Assembly: GCA_049724395.1 (NCBI GenBank)
Contig: JAUGWO010000075.1
Coordinates: 1-64,000 of the forward strand
Source of the DNA: Spongospora subterranea f. sp. subterranea
Lineage: Eukaryota > Endomyxa: Phytomyxea > Phytomyxea > Plasmodiophorida
Reading direction: 5' to 3'
Length of the DNA: 64,000 nt
Shown here one piece after another: positions 53,392 to 64,000 of the stretch (the first letter of the stretch is position 1; each line of letters starts with the position of its first letter). The position numbers and the translations under genes were made by a program. Under the pieces are notes generated by a model that was given only the letters and a program-made list of their open reading frames with translations, was not told the origin of the DNA and ran no database searches.

Positions 53392-53654
53392 GTCTTCATA
53401 ACTCATGTTCATGCGATCGGTCCTCTCTCTGAGCTGAATCCTCTGTTGGATTATACATCGCATATCACCCTGCCTGACCTTCTTTTGAGCTCGCTCATTG
53501 ACCTGCCCGGTTTGGTTCGCTGCTTGACCTGCCTTTTTGGGGTCGTGGGCCCATATTTCTATGTGCGGGATTCTTTGGTACAGCTAATTGTGGCATTAAT
53601 CGTTTTAAGTTTATCAACGCACAGTGTTTCAGTTGCTTCGGATTTCTAACCTGT
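53041..53654. other. Intergenic with CT-rich tract
   Basis: Frames here come from the CT tract and are not believed. The first exon of the ABHD17-like gene could lie in the right part (a Cys-containing LVRCLTCLFG stretch precedes 53540). Confidence 0.5.
53319..53392. repeat. (CT)n microsatellite
   Basis: About 70 bp of CT/TTCT repeats on the plus strand, with only a few interruptions. Confidence 0.95.
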
Positions 53655-55670
53655 TTGGGATGTCGCGACAAGGTTTGTCGGATCTTGCTATTCTTCCCCC
53701 CCGAGCGAGGATACTGGTTCGATATCAATGAGCAAATATTCTATCTGATTGGTCCTGATGGAAAATTGGCCTCGCCTATGCACGATAGAGAGCGCCTAAT
53801 TTTACATCATCTCCCAGTATCAGGTACCAAGCGGACGATTGCTACATTCATTATACGGTGTAGTCAGCCTAGGTCAGCGTCTTTCATTACTTTCCTTGCT
53901 TTTCCTGGCCTACCACTATTCCTGTTCTTCTTCGAACATGATCAGTATGTTTCTGTTTCTTAACCTTCTTCGAAATAATCTGGCGATCGTGCTATTTTAA
54001 TTTTTCGAATGATCACTGCTTCTCAGTTTTGTTTTATTGGTGCAGATTCACAATCGTATATTCTCATGGCAATGCGGTATGTATGTTAGATTTCATGTAG
54101 TTTTCATGCAGTTGTTGGTTATTTTCTCAGAAACTTCTGGTTGCAATTGCATTAACATATCTATATGTATTTTGTAACATTATAAGCTCCGACTAGATTT
54201 GCTGATTCGAAGATCTGAAAGTGCTCGATTGGATTCGGTTACGAAGTTTTGCGGTTAAGGCAGTTTTCCAGTCCTCAACACCTTCATCGATATGAACGCG
54301 AAATATTTTTTGTCACTGTTGATTATTCAAAGTCGTCGTTGTTCTGACTAGCAAAAGGATTATTTGATTCGTCAACTATTCAATGCGGCAATTTCACAGA
54401 CCTTTGTTCTGCGAGGGCAGCAGTTTTACTGAGTAGCTAGCAGCTGTAGCTCACAAAGCTGTTGCATCTTTCAGAAATGATTTGTCTTTTGTCGTTCTCT
54501 GTGGTTAATATGGTGGTTGATAGACTGACATCGGATACATGCGTGACCATCTTGTGGATTTATCGCGCCGGCTCAACGTCAGCGTATTCGCTTATGATTA
54601 CACTGGGTACTTTGTCCTTTAAAATCTATATCCGATAAATAACCAATATTTTAGTTATGGACACAGCACGAACCTTCCTAGTGTTGCAGCGCTATATAGT
54701 GACATCGAAGCCAGCGTCCGATATGTCACGGAAGAGTTATCGGTTAAAATGTCATCCATTGTCTTGTACGGCCAATCGTTAGGTATTTTAATCATGGCGC
54801 AACGTTGTTTTTTTGTGGAAATGCATGATGTCGCAACTTTTTTGCAAATTTTTGGTTGCAATTCACTGCCTAACGCCAATGTTTGCATCGGGCGTTAAAC
54901 GGCTCCACTATTCTCAGGCGAATTTTTAGGTACGGCGCCAACTGTATATCTGGCGTCAAAAGAGTTGGGAATAGCCGGTGTCATCTTGCACTCACCTCTC
55001 ATGTCTGCCCTTCGAGTGATGCATCCGGTCAAGAAAACGCATTGGTTTGACATCCTCAAGTAAGTTCAAAGTCATGAATGTTTTTGAAACCTGCCTTAGT
55101 GCATTTGCCTTCCAAAATCTACCTCAGTTCATTCTTCTCCACAATTGTAAAAAATAACGTCTGTATAGCAACGTTGACATCATTTGTGACGTGTCGTCTC
55201 CAATTCTAATTATTCACGGAAAGGAGGATCATGAAGTCCCCTTGCACCACGGAACGGTAAGCCTAATCTTTAGCTTCTTCCCAACCGATAAAGATTGTAA
55301 TTTCGTAACTGTTGGGTTGCAGATGCTATTCGAGAAATCGCAGAAAAAATATCAGCCGTAACACACCCTATATTATATCGTTGGCATGACTATCCATTAT
55401 ATAATTAGGTGGTATGTTGAAGGTGGAGGTCATAATAACATTGAAATCGGTAAAGAAAATGTGCATGAATATTTACCATATTACATATCATTTTCACATT
55501 ATTTGGTTCTTGTTTGATCCGCCTGTTTGTCAATGTTTTACACAAAACTAAAAATTGATGGTCCAATGTATCCAGAACAGCGCGTCATGTATCTCGACAA
55601 AATCAAGGAGTTTCTGGCGTTCTTGGAGATGAATCATTCCACGAATGAAAGAAGCGTAATTCTGTCGTGA
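53655..55670 (+). CDS. ABHD17: ABHD17-type alpha/beta hydrolase (protein depalmitoylase family)
   Basis: Removes palmitate from membrane-bound proteins such as RAS and PSD-95 in animals. Exons read: [46 protein letters not shown] with [29 protein letters not shown] (nucleophile Ser), [32 protein letters not shown] (catalytic Asp), [13 protein letters not shown] (catalytic His) and a terminal [19 protein letters not shown]. The N-terminal Cys-x2-5-Cys region before FFPPE fits the palmitoylated anchor of ABHD17. Some introns are long for this window (up to about 450 nt). The start codon was not identified, so 53655 marks the first confident exon only. Confidence 0.87.
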
Positions 55671-55939
55671 CGGGACAGCTATGTTTAAGCGTGCAAAATA
55701 ATCAAAATGGTTTCTTAAACTGTTAACTCGGAATTAACATCAGATCACAATACAATATTCCGTTTATGGCGGAGATTGGCGACGATGCCGCCAATACTGA
55801 TCTTCGAGACTGGCCATTAGCGAGTTCGTCACTTTGAATCGCGCTGCGCGTTTCAACACCTAACATGTGATCCGTATCAGAAAAATTGAGACAAAACCAG
55901 AATGAAAATGCTCGTAATCCATTGACACAAAAAATAGCC

Positions 55940-57981
55940 CTAATGGTTCGTTAACGGGGTGAAATGAACCTGATTGATATCGCCGCAAAGCAATGTCGAC
56001 GGCCGGTGTTTCACATCCTGGACAATTGACTCGAAACGCATACTGAGAAGACGCTTCTCAGCCTGCCCCAGGATGCCCAGGGCTACACGCATCACCTGTT
56101 TCCACCCACTCAGCAGAAATAAATCCCAAATTCGTCCAACTGTAAGGCAGTTTAGTTCACAAAAGGTGATGAAAACTTCGGTACACTGTAACAGCTTCAA
56201 AAACCAGAATAAAAACTCGATAGTCACGAAAAAGAACTGTCACTCGAAGGTGACATATACGGAAAAACAATACCTACCAGATTGGCTTCGGAGAACTTAA
56301 CATGTTGCAATGATAAAAAGTAGATTGCAAGTTTTTGTAATTCAAAAGAGGAAAGCCTTGACGTCACTGACATCAAAAGGCGTGCGGAAAACGCGTTAAA
56401 ATCCTCCTACACAGGAGATCACATACCCCAACATTTTGGTTTGGGCCGCAACTCCAACAAAGCAGAACTGAGCACAACCAACTGGATAATCAACAACAAC
56501 GGATAACGATGAACAGGAAAATGTACAAGTTTCGAAAATCAGCATTACCATCGGTAATATCGAAGGTGTAGGTGAACAGCGAAATGAACCATTCCGACGC
56601 ATATAGTTCACCTTCCACGGATTCAGTTGTGAAATGCTTATGAAGATCCTGCGATGTTGCAGAAGTCTTAAAGGAGATTATGCATGATGACAATTCGAGG
56701 TGTACCGGTAAATACATGGCAATCATCTGCTCAAGCTGATAGAGACAGAGGCGCAGGTGCGGTAAGCCAGGAGCAAAGACCCATCTGATAAATGCGAATA
56801 TAAGAATGGAAGTATAACGCAAAGTGCCAAATAAAAAGTAAGTATAAATTGCCGACACCCTAAAACAATTATGCATAGGCCGATATCCTGTGTGTCTGCG
56901 AAAAAGCAATCAAGTAGTTACCGATACTGATAATCGTGCAAGATGATATCCATAAAAGCGAAAGACATCGTCTCCATTGTCTGCGTAAGCAGATACCCAG
57001 CAATATAGTTCATACCCTGGCAATATCCAACCTTGAATTATACATTTTTTAACTGATTGGTTGAAGATGATGTGAAGCGAAACAACCAACATTGGGATCG
57101 ATGATGGCACAGCAAGATAGGACACGACGAAGTGCCTCAGCGCCAGAACCGGTGCGAAACAGATCAGCTTCTGGCAAAGTTCTGAACGATGTTAACGCCT
57201 TGGGTTCGATTAGCGAAGAACCCGATTACCGTGAAATATCGCGACGAATTCGGGCCACGGTATCGTCAACATCAAATGGGTCTTCATCATCGTTCATTAA
57301 TTGCTAACACATTGAAAATTAATAAAACCAGATGAGGTTTGTAAAAATCTTTAAAACTGATGCTGTTCCAATAAGGAAAAGCCGTTACAAATATCGCACC
57401 AGGGAGGGAACGGCAAGAAATAAAACCAACCATGACACCGGATCTGTTATAAAACACTGGTACACAAATGACATATTTGCCAACTTACACAGTACAGATG
57501 CGACGATTGAGCCAGGCGTTCGTTTGCATCTAAGAGGGTGATCCTATAAACAATGTTGAGAATTGAACGAAACAACAGGATGGACAAAATAAATGCATTT
57601 TTTGAAACAAGCAGACTCGTAGGAACTCGCTCATCAATCAACACACCCATTAGACAATGAAACCCAATCTGCCTCAAGGAAATTTGCGAAAAATTCAGCT
57701 TTGATTATAAAAATACATATGTTGAAAAAAATGCCCCCTCGCAACGCAGCTTGAGCTTACCAGTACCGGAAGCGGGAGAGCCCATTTAAATCACCTCTCC
57801 AAACAGCTGCCTTGATGTAGGGTTTATAATGGATTGCGCTACGCCAGACTTCGTTCCACCGGCGACATACCGCCCGCAGTGACAAACATGTCGAAACGTG
57901 AAGATAAGGCAAGACCATGAGCAATAGATCATAATCAAGTCCAAGCAATAAAGGGTCCCTAAGATCATTGCCTAGTCGCAA
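55940..57981 (-). CDS. F-box plus TBC-domain Rab GTPase-activating protein
   Basis: The first exon (57981 to about 57760) encodes an F-box (DLLLMVLPYLHVSTCLSLRAVCRRW). After further exons near 57650 (YWQIGFHCLMG) and 57260 comes a TBC domain with both catalytic fingers: RIRRDISRTLPEADLF (Arg) and, after a phase-0 splice, GYCQGMNYIAGYLL (Gln). HLRLCLYQLEQMIAMYLP, ASEWFISLFTYTF and RIWDLFLLSGWKQVMRVALGIL follow and complete the TBC fold. The protein should stimulate GTP hydrolysis on a Rab and, through the F-box, could join an SCF ubiquitin ligase. The exon order is secure, but the link of the F-box exon to the TBC exons rests on strand, spacing (about 300-500 bp) and the open splice YW-Q, not on a full model. 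Confidence 0.72.
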
Positions 57982-58059
57982 TAAATATTAGCATATCACA
58001 TCATAATGTAAGCGATGGGGAAACCGATTTCATAGAACATAAAAAATTGGGCATAAAAT

Positions 58060-58326
58060 TCATAAAAATGATGCTATCGAAAGCAGCTGACATTGTATGG
58101 CACCGTTCAAGAGTGGTAGTTTGATAGGTCCACGCTGCCGATGGTCCACATATGACGTTGTCGATAAACTGGGTGAGCGACGTACAGGGCGCTTTCTCCG
58201 CTCTTCCTCGCGACGCCACTGATAATACTGGTCGGCAACCAGGGCGGCACCACCGGCTGCCAGCGCGACCGTACCCAGCGCTGCTAAGACAAAACCGGCA
58301 GAGCGATCCACCCCATCACCCGACAT
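58060..58326 (-). CDS. Small predicted membrane protein
   Basis: 88 residues from ATG 58326, not recognised. An Ala/Gly-rich hydrophobic helix (residues about 8-30, GFVLAALGTVALAAGGAALV) is followed by a basic stretch (WRREEERRKRPVRR) and a Ser-rich tail. This gives a one-pass, cytosol-basic topology as in small organelle membrane subunits. It could be an exon of something longer. Confidence 0.4.
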   Translation of the reverse strand: MSGDGVDRSAGFVLAALGTVALAAGGAALVADQYYQWRREEERRKRPVRRSPSLSTTSYVDHRQRGPIKLPLLNGAIQCQLLSIASFL

Positions 58327-58843
58327 TGGACAAATGAACGCAAAGTGCGGGAAGGGGTACCGTACTGTAGTCTGTACCTCAAAGGGAGGGAGGGAGGAAG
58401 GGCAACTTATAATTACAGTACCGATTATACAAGAGACTACAGTACCAATATCGCATACAGTACACATCACTCAACACGACTACAGTCTACAGTCTACAGT
58501 CTACGCAATACCGTAACCGCCACATCATCCAGTCAACGGCTGGAGCAAACGAGTTATGCCGTCACCAACTGCATTTGTGAGTTGGTGGAGCCCGGCAGGA
58601 ACGATCGTCGTTGACAGGTGAGAGAAAAACCGAACGTTTTCTTGGTTTTCAACGCTGCATGCAACGTCGGTCCAACGTTGTGTAATCAGTGATAAACCAT
58701 GCAGATATAACCTGTGGTTTTACAAATGAATGCACTCTGCTGGTGTTTAATTATTTCACGTATTAATTTCAACAGCACTGTCACACGATGGTTGCAGAAG
58801 GGCGTCGAACGCTCAATGCCTTTCATGTTTCTGACAATGGTGC
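58327..58843. other. Intergenic, short repeats only
   Basis: No gene seen. A small run of tacagtc repeats at about 58480-58505 and purine-rich gggagggagg at 58384-58396. Confidence 0.5.
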
Positions 58844-59161
58844 TTACACTTTGTGCGGGCAGTGGTGTAAGCACTTGTGTCTGTCCTCCTCCTTATGATC
58901 ATCATGGCCTTTTCCACCATATTTCTCTCCATAGCCTTTACCGCCATGATGGTCACCGCCATGATGGTCGCGGTGATGGCTACAGCTGTGACGACACTTT
59001 TCCAGACATTTCATGCAATGCTTGTTCATGTGGCCTTCGTGTTCCTTCTTTTCATATTCATGTGAGGCGACTGGAGTCTTGCCACCTTCACCATTGTCCG
59101 CATCGACCACGGTGAGAACAACTATTACAAGTACGAGACCAAAGAACACAACGCGCGACAT
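58844..59161 (-). CDS. Small secreted His/Cys-rich protein
   Basis: 105 residues from ATG 59161. Residues 1-21 form a clear signal peptide (MSRVVFFGLVLVIVVLTVV, then DADNGEGG). The mature part has KHCMKCLEKCRHSCSHH, then a Gly-His repeat (DHHGGDHHGGKGYGEKYGGK), then DRHKCLHHCPHK. Six to seven Cys and about twenty His suggest binding of zinc, copper or nickel, or a role in cell-wall cross-linking. Not recognised as a family. A longer upstream extension to 59242 is possible but would hide the signal peptide. Single exon. Confidence 0.6.
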   Translation of the reverse strand: MSRVVFFGLVLVIVVLTVVDADNGEGGKTPVASHEYEKKEHEGHMNKHCMKCLEKCRHSCSHHRDHHGGDHHGGKGYGEKYGGKGHDDHKEEDRHKCLHHCPHKV

Positions 59162-59404
59162 GATACAATATGTTTTGAAAGGTATTGATGCGACGCCGAG
59201 TTCGGATTTCGGAAGTTCACTTCCGATCCGATCGGTTGGCAACTTAACACCGACCGACTCGGAGTCAATCCAATCCTGGTCAAAATTTTTGCTCCGAGGC
59301 GTTATGACAGCAAAGTTTACTGAAAAGGCGCGAAGAATACAAGTTTGAGATGATGAAATTTATACAAAATAAAGATATGATAATTGTTTGCTTAACGACG
59401 CTTT

Positions 59405-60546
59405 CTAACGGCGATACGCTTTACGGACCGCAAACGGAGTGACAGAAATGTCGAGATCGACTGAATGGCCGCGAGTTGCTACCAGAACAGCGCTACGAAC
59501 GTACGCCCCTTTTGCCCCTGAAGGCTTCGCTTCCTGAACAGCATCGACGAATTTACTAGAATCACGTTTAGCCATTAACCGAATGATGTCCGAAGAAACA
59601 CGATGACATGGTGCAAACTAAGGAAAAACAACATTGACAAGTACTTTCTTCACGATAACACAAACCAATTGTGAATACGTCAACAAATATATATAATGAA
59701 AAGATATGATATGGAAAAAGGAATGGCGCGAAGCACCGTATGACCGACTTGATATTTTCCTGGATCTGTTCCAAAGTAAAACTACATTTGGCGAGAGGTC
59801 CATGCACGATTCCCTGTTTCTCGGCACGAAATTCGACCTGACCTTGTTTTGCGCTGCGGACGGCCTCGCCAACGTTGCTGCAGATCGTCCCCACTTTGAC
59901 GTTGGGCATGAGACCACGTGGACCAAGAATACGGGCAACTTTTCCAACTACCTGCAGGGAACGGTCAGTAAATACATGATAGCCCGCAGAACAACCATTT
60001 CTGCATTTAATCACCACAGGGCTGTAGAAAATGGGCAAATCGAATAATATGAAATATTCAAAACGTAGAAGCAACGAAAAGCGAAAACACGCAACTTACC
60101 CCAAGCATTTCTGGGGTGCAGATACATTTATCGAATGATATGGCGCCTTCGGTAATTCTGGCAACCAAATCATCATCACCAACGAAGTCGGCGCCAGCTG
60201 ACTTGGCGTCTTCTGCAGCAGGGCCTCGTGCGAACACAGCAACTGCAACTTTTTTACCAAGCCCATTTGGCAGAACAACTGACCCTCTGACGCTCTGGTT
60301 TGGTTTACGAGGATCAACGTTGAGCCTAATGGCGATATTGATTGTCTCATCGTGACAGGATACATTCATAAGCTTGACCTGTTTTACAGTGTAAAATAAC
60401 CAGGAGTTGATGGGATAACACAATAATGTGACCTGTTTGGCCGCCTCATGTAACGATAAACCACTACTAAACAATCGTCGTGACGATGGCGCTCCTAGCT
60501 GTCTCAATACTGGCTGCATTGTCATTTGACACTGTGCTTTCGACAA
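59405..60546 (-). CDS. MRPL1: Mitochondrial large-subunit ribosomal protein uL1 (MRPL1)
   Basis: Bacterial-type uL1 with a presequence. The first exon (60546-60433, MTMQPVLRQLGAPSSRRLFSS) is basic, Ser- and Leu-rich and lacks acids, as in mitochondrial import signals. After a 54-nt intron comes VKLMNVSCHDETINIAIRLN, DPRKPNQSVRGSVVLPNGLG, AKSAGADFVGDDDLV, then VGKVARILGPRGLMPNVKVG, GQVEFRAEKQGIVHGPLAK, and the last exon SSKFVDAVQEAKPSGAKGAY to the stop. The whole uL1 fold (two domains) is present. Not the eukaryotic cytosolic L10a, which lacks this LGPRGLMPN spacing. The reading frames on the opposite strand here are shadows. Confidence 0.93.
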
Positions 60547-62080
60547 AAGGGGTCACGGCACTCTCTCCTCACCTGTTGCGTTATCAGCGTATGTTCACTG
60601 GAGTGAACTCAATTCAGACTCAAAATGCCAGAGATCGTGCTCAATACGACACGAAAGATTGGCAGTTTTTTTTTCGCAGTCACTGGAACACGTTTCCACA
60701 TTTACAATAACGTCCATTTTCTAAGCACAAAAATTTGATCTTTCAGTTGCACTGAAACTCGGTTTGATTGTAGCGGCACAGCGCAAAGAGGAAAAAATGG
60801 GATCTCACCAGACTTGACCGTGGTGGACCCCGGAACCTGTTCGCGGATCTATTAGACATTGTATGACACTAACTCATTTTGAAACAGTTTATTGGAGATC
60901 TATGTTGATGGCGGCCGCGATGCCTCGGTTAAACTCATGTTGCGCTTGCATGCATGATGCGGGCCAATAATTTTTGACGACACTGATCCAAGTCGATGTA
61001 ACTGACAGAAAACGCCAATAATACAATTGCTAGAAAAAGGATTCCCGCCTGATCTAGATCCCTTTACAGTGGCGATCAAGACGCTTCGTCCCGAACAATT
61101 CATGTAAAGAATGCGAAATGCGTTAAATTTCAAGAGACCGCCGCCTGCACTGATGTCCTCGATAATGTTGGAGTCGGACTGGATTGGTTCTCCAAACTGC
61201 CTCTGCAAGGAAGTAGCTCCAATCTTGATCCTCTTCGTACGAAGCGAATATACGGTCCTTTGTGTGTCACCCAAATCCGTCGAGCTGTCAGGGCAGATGT
61301 TACATGTATGGAGGTCAAGCAACAACAATCCGCATAAAAAACGCCTGCGGAACCAGGACGATGAAAAAGACGATAAACGTATTTCATTTATTGGACGCAC
61401 GAAATATTCTATGGGTTGACAATATCTTTACGCAGCGTCGGCAATATCCATCATCAAGGGAGAGCGCGACTACATGGACAAATCTCAATCAATTTTTCAT
61501 GGCAATGGCGCCGAGTCCACATTACGCAGTTGGTTCTCAAGTATTTCGATTCAATATCAGTGGAGTGTCGGACACAACAGTTTAGACCCAACGACTGTGC
61601 CATCTGCTTACCATTTTCCATAGTTAAGAGCATTTAGAATTTACCAATTACACCTGTCACTTTCTTCAGTGGTCGCTCTTGTGGCTCGCATTACTCAAGC
61701 AAAATAAATGATGAACTTGACGAGAAAAGAGCGGGACGTTGACCGTTTGAGCTTTAGATTTAGACTATGTTCATCATTCAGAGATAGCAAGCATGCAGAA
61801 TCATTTTTCTCGGCTAAGGCATTCTTTTTGGTCATTTGCTTAGCTCAACTAGTAAACCAACTCTCTTTGAAGAACAAACATTACAGCTGACAAGCTAAAA
61901 ACACTGAATAAGGCATTGTCAACCAGGAACGACCGCATGTCGTACAGTTGGGTGAATGCGTTAGTTGTTAAATTCACCTTGGCCAATACTTCAGGTGGAG
62001 CGATGAGCCTTCCATTGGCAGACAACGGTCTTGTGACAAGGTTGAGCTGATAAAGTTTAATAAAATAGGATTATACTACA
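60547..62080. other. Region without a recognised gene
   Basis: One minus-strand frame, 61400-60900 (166 residues, with GGGLLKFNAFRILYMN), could be coding but matches nothing I know. The rest is short frames. It includes the upstream side of MRPL1 and the 3' side of the carrier gene. Confidence 0.4.
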
Positions 62081-63836
62081 TCACGATTGTAACTGTGCTC
62101 GAACTGACTCATATGCGAAAAACCCTGCAGCATTGGCGGGAAATGCCCTGGCGGCACATGGTGAGAACCCTTTCCAAAGGCCTATCATTCCCTCGGACTG
62201 TACGACATGTTTCCATGCGTTCAAAAACCCTCCATCAGGAATCCAGCGATGCCTTTGAAATCTTCCTTCGCTGCTCACCTGCAAAATTGACTTGACCAAG
62301 TCCTGCACATAACACATCAAAGACGACAAGAGCAAATTCCGATTCCGTTAACTGAAAAACAATGAAAACAGTGAATGAAAAATTATTGCAATAGTGGGCA
62401 CATGATAGGCCAAACGCTTTGCAAGATAGGATTGAAAAAAAATGTTCAGGTTTGAGCAGCTCAAAATCTTGGAGACTGCACACGCAACAACAGATTTTCA
62501 AATACAAAGGTCCCACCTCTGCGAAACATCAACTGTGTAAAAAAGTGTGACCTGTGGATACGAGACAATCCAGCACGCAATTCCGGCTAAGCCACCGATT
62601 AACAATTGTTCTCCAATCCCGAGTGCCTCTCGTTCCGGACCGGCTAAATATTGTTTCAAATTTTCATACGTGTAGAACTGTTGGTAATATTAATCCTATA
62701 TTATGCACAGCAACTCCAATAAAAACATACTTGAGCCGCATAGCATGGTACTTCGCGAACAATTGTCTATGGGACGGTTTAGCAAGAGTTTAAAAAGATC
62801 CTATCGCAGAATGAAATCCAATTTGTTAAATTGAAACTACATCAACATCAAAACCAGCATAAAGTATCAGGTCAAAACCAACGTAAAGTAAGCATGTCGA
62901 AATAATCGACCAGGATCCTAATCGTACGATCACTGTGTCTGGGAAAGGTCTAGTAACAAAAAAACGAAAATGAGGAAAACGAATCAAACAATTGATGAGG
63001 TCATGCACAATATCGATAACATGCCGTAAGTGGTGGAGAGCGTATTCTATGTTCGGCCGTTAACTCATAAGTTAACGACGTAAATTGTCAATGGATCAAA
63101 ATTGGTATAAATGTCGTTCTTACCGCTGACATTCCCTGGAAAATTCCTCTGACGCCGTCAGTGGCTAAAATCCTTCTGACACAGTCCACAGGGCCTTGGT
63201 ACAATCCAATCCCGCCCATCTGTACTTGTAGACGACATTTTACAAGTTCAATCGGGGATGCAACCGCTAAGAACAGGGGATTTAGGTGGAGTGTGCATTA
63301 TTGGATGTGTCGTTCCAACTTGAGTTGACCAACCCGGCAATGGCGCCAGCCGAGGCGGATTCTGTCGGCGAAAGATCCCTGACGGAGCCGTTCAGAATGG
63401 CAGTTCGCGCCTGGCCAAATGAAGCGAATACTATAGCGTTGAGAAGAGGGACAGCGAGCATTGGCGCTCCCATTCCTATTTGGCAACATCATGTCAAACC
63501 TAGAGAGCTCACTTGACTGCGACTTGCACCTTTATACAAACTGAAAACGCCCTAATAGGAATCAGAAAGGAAACTGTACAGCCTTTCAAACTAACCTCAC
63601 TCATGATTACATCCGCAAATCGCTTCAACACGGAACGGGCGCTGGAGGTTGGTGCGACCTGCATTCGAACCTGGCATTATAATATTAGACCCGAACGGCG
63701 GCGGCGGCAAAGGTTATGCCTTCATCAGGTCGAAAGGATGCCCGACGACGAGGATCGCAAATCCGGCAGCGGTCCCCGCGAGAAGTTCCTGAGTCATTGA
63801 CGGATTGGATTGAGGTTGAGAGGTCATGGGGTCCAT
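62081..63836 (-). CDS. Mitochondrial carrier, SLC25A20/29-like
   Basis: Inner-membrane carrier of the carnitine/acylcarnitine or basic amino acid branch. Three tandem repeats are complete with their signature motifs: GHPFDLMK (63730s), ASPIELVKCRLQ (63210s) and SYPQDLVKSILQ (62550 to 62320). Other matches: SLYKG-MGAPMLAVPLLNAIVFASFG, REVPCYAAQ, GGLAGIACWIV, and a last exon GLWKGFSPCAARAFPANAAGFFAYE, as in SLC25A20. Start ATG 63836. The first intron (63719-63671, 49 nt) begins with GC rather than GT; the phase-0 joint LMK-VRMQ fits the family exactly. Other introns use GT-AG. Which substrate it carries cannot be told from sequence alone. Confidence 0.9.
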
Positions 63837-64000
63837 GACCAAAGACAATGATGCCTAATCGGTCTGAAGCCGATCGATGTGGCCAAACTGGCAATTGGCC
63901 ACAGCACAATACAAGAATGGAACAGTGGGCGGGGCCTTATCACCTTATGACAATGGCCACACCCACACCAATTCAACCCAAACTCACAGTTGATCCACCG

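Noticed and set aside
53196-53649. Frames in the CT tract (Ser/Leu-rich or Glu/Arg-rich)
   Set aside because: Produced by the dinucleotide repeat; no motif and no splice link.
58714-59115. 133-residue plus-strand frame
   Set aside because: Antisense of the secreted His/Cys-rich gene, which has a signal peptide and the better composition.

Overview
This is nuclear DNA of a eukaryote, probably a flagellated unicellular one. Its protein genes are split by many short GT-AG introns, mostly about 43-66 nt. They include a mitochondrial ribosomal protein, a mitochondrial carrier, a peroxisomal enzyme ending in SKL, a Golgi/ER-type O-mannosyltransferase and a sperm-tail PG-rich (STPG2-like) protein that implies a cilium or flagellum. 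The gene set (C5orf34, TMEM260, NTE, STPG2, EHHADH, ABHD17) would fit an opisthokont relative, an early-diverging fungus or an apusomonad. I cannot fix the lineage without searches. Gene models below were built by hand from conserved motifs and splice phases.

Layout. 1-11389: 3' part of a giant, probably extracellular protein. It has at least six identical 375-residue units in tandem, then diverged units, NHL repeats and seven IPT/TIG domains. 11.7-14.7 kb: C5orf34-like gene and BRX1, convergent. 14.9-16.4 kb: two non-coding tandem arrays, the second just upstream of the Kae1/OSGEP gene (16.5-17.6 kb). 18.3-22.2 kb: a coiled-coil gene and an unrecognised reverse-strand gene. 22.9-24.6 kb: a bacterial-type dCTP deaminase with a decayed copy of its own first exons upstream. 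24.7-27 kb: LEA-like membrane protein and L-asparaginase. 27.3-28 kb: dead DDE transposon. 28.7-43.4 kb: a block of TPR-SET gene, TMEM260, NTE-type phospholipase and a double-SET gene with a signal anchor. 43.6-52.2 kb: peroxisomal EHHADH-type enzyme, tRNA-His guanylyltransferase, YghU-type GST and STPG2. 52.4-64 kb: helicase remnant, ABHD17 hydrolase, F-box-TBC protein, two small predicted membrane/secreted proteins, mitochondrial uL1 and an SLC25A20-like carrier.

How they may fit together. Most genes are unrelated housekeeping functions, as expected for a eukaryotic locus. The one functional link worth following is between the IPT-rich giant protein and TMEM260, whose animal orthologue O-mannosylates IPT domains. 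The double-SET protein, which has a type II signal anchor, may also sit in the secretory lumen.

Several otherwise well-conserved genes carry an isolated one- or two-base frame break (giant repeat gene, TPR-SET, TMEM260, NTE, double-SET). Residual assembly indels are the simplest explanation, so frame breaks here should not be read as pseudogenisation without raw reads.
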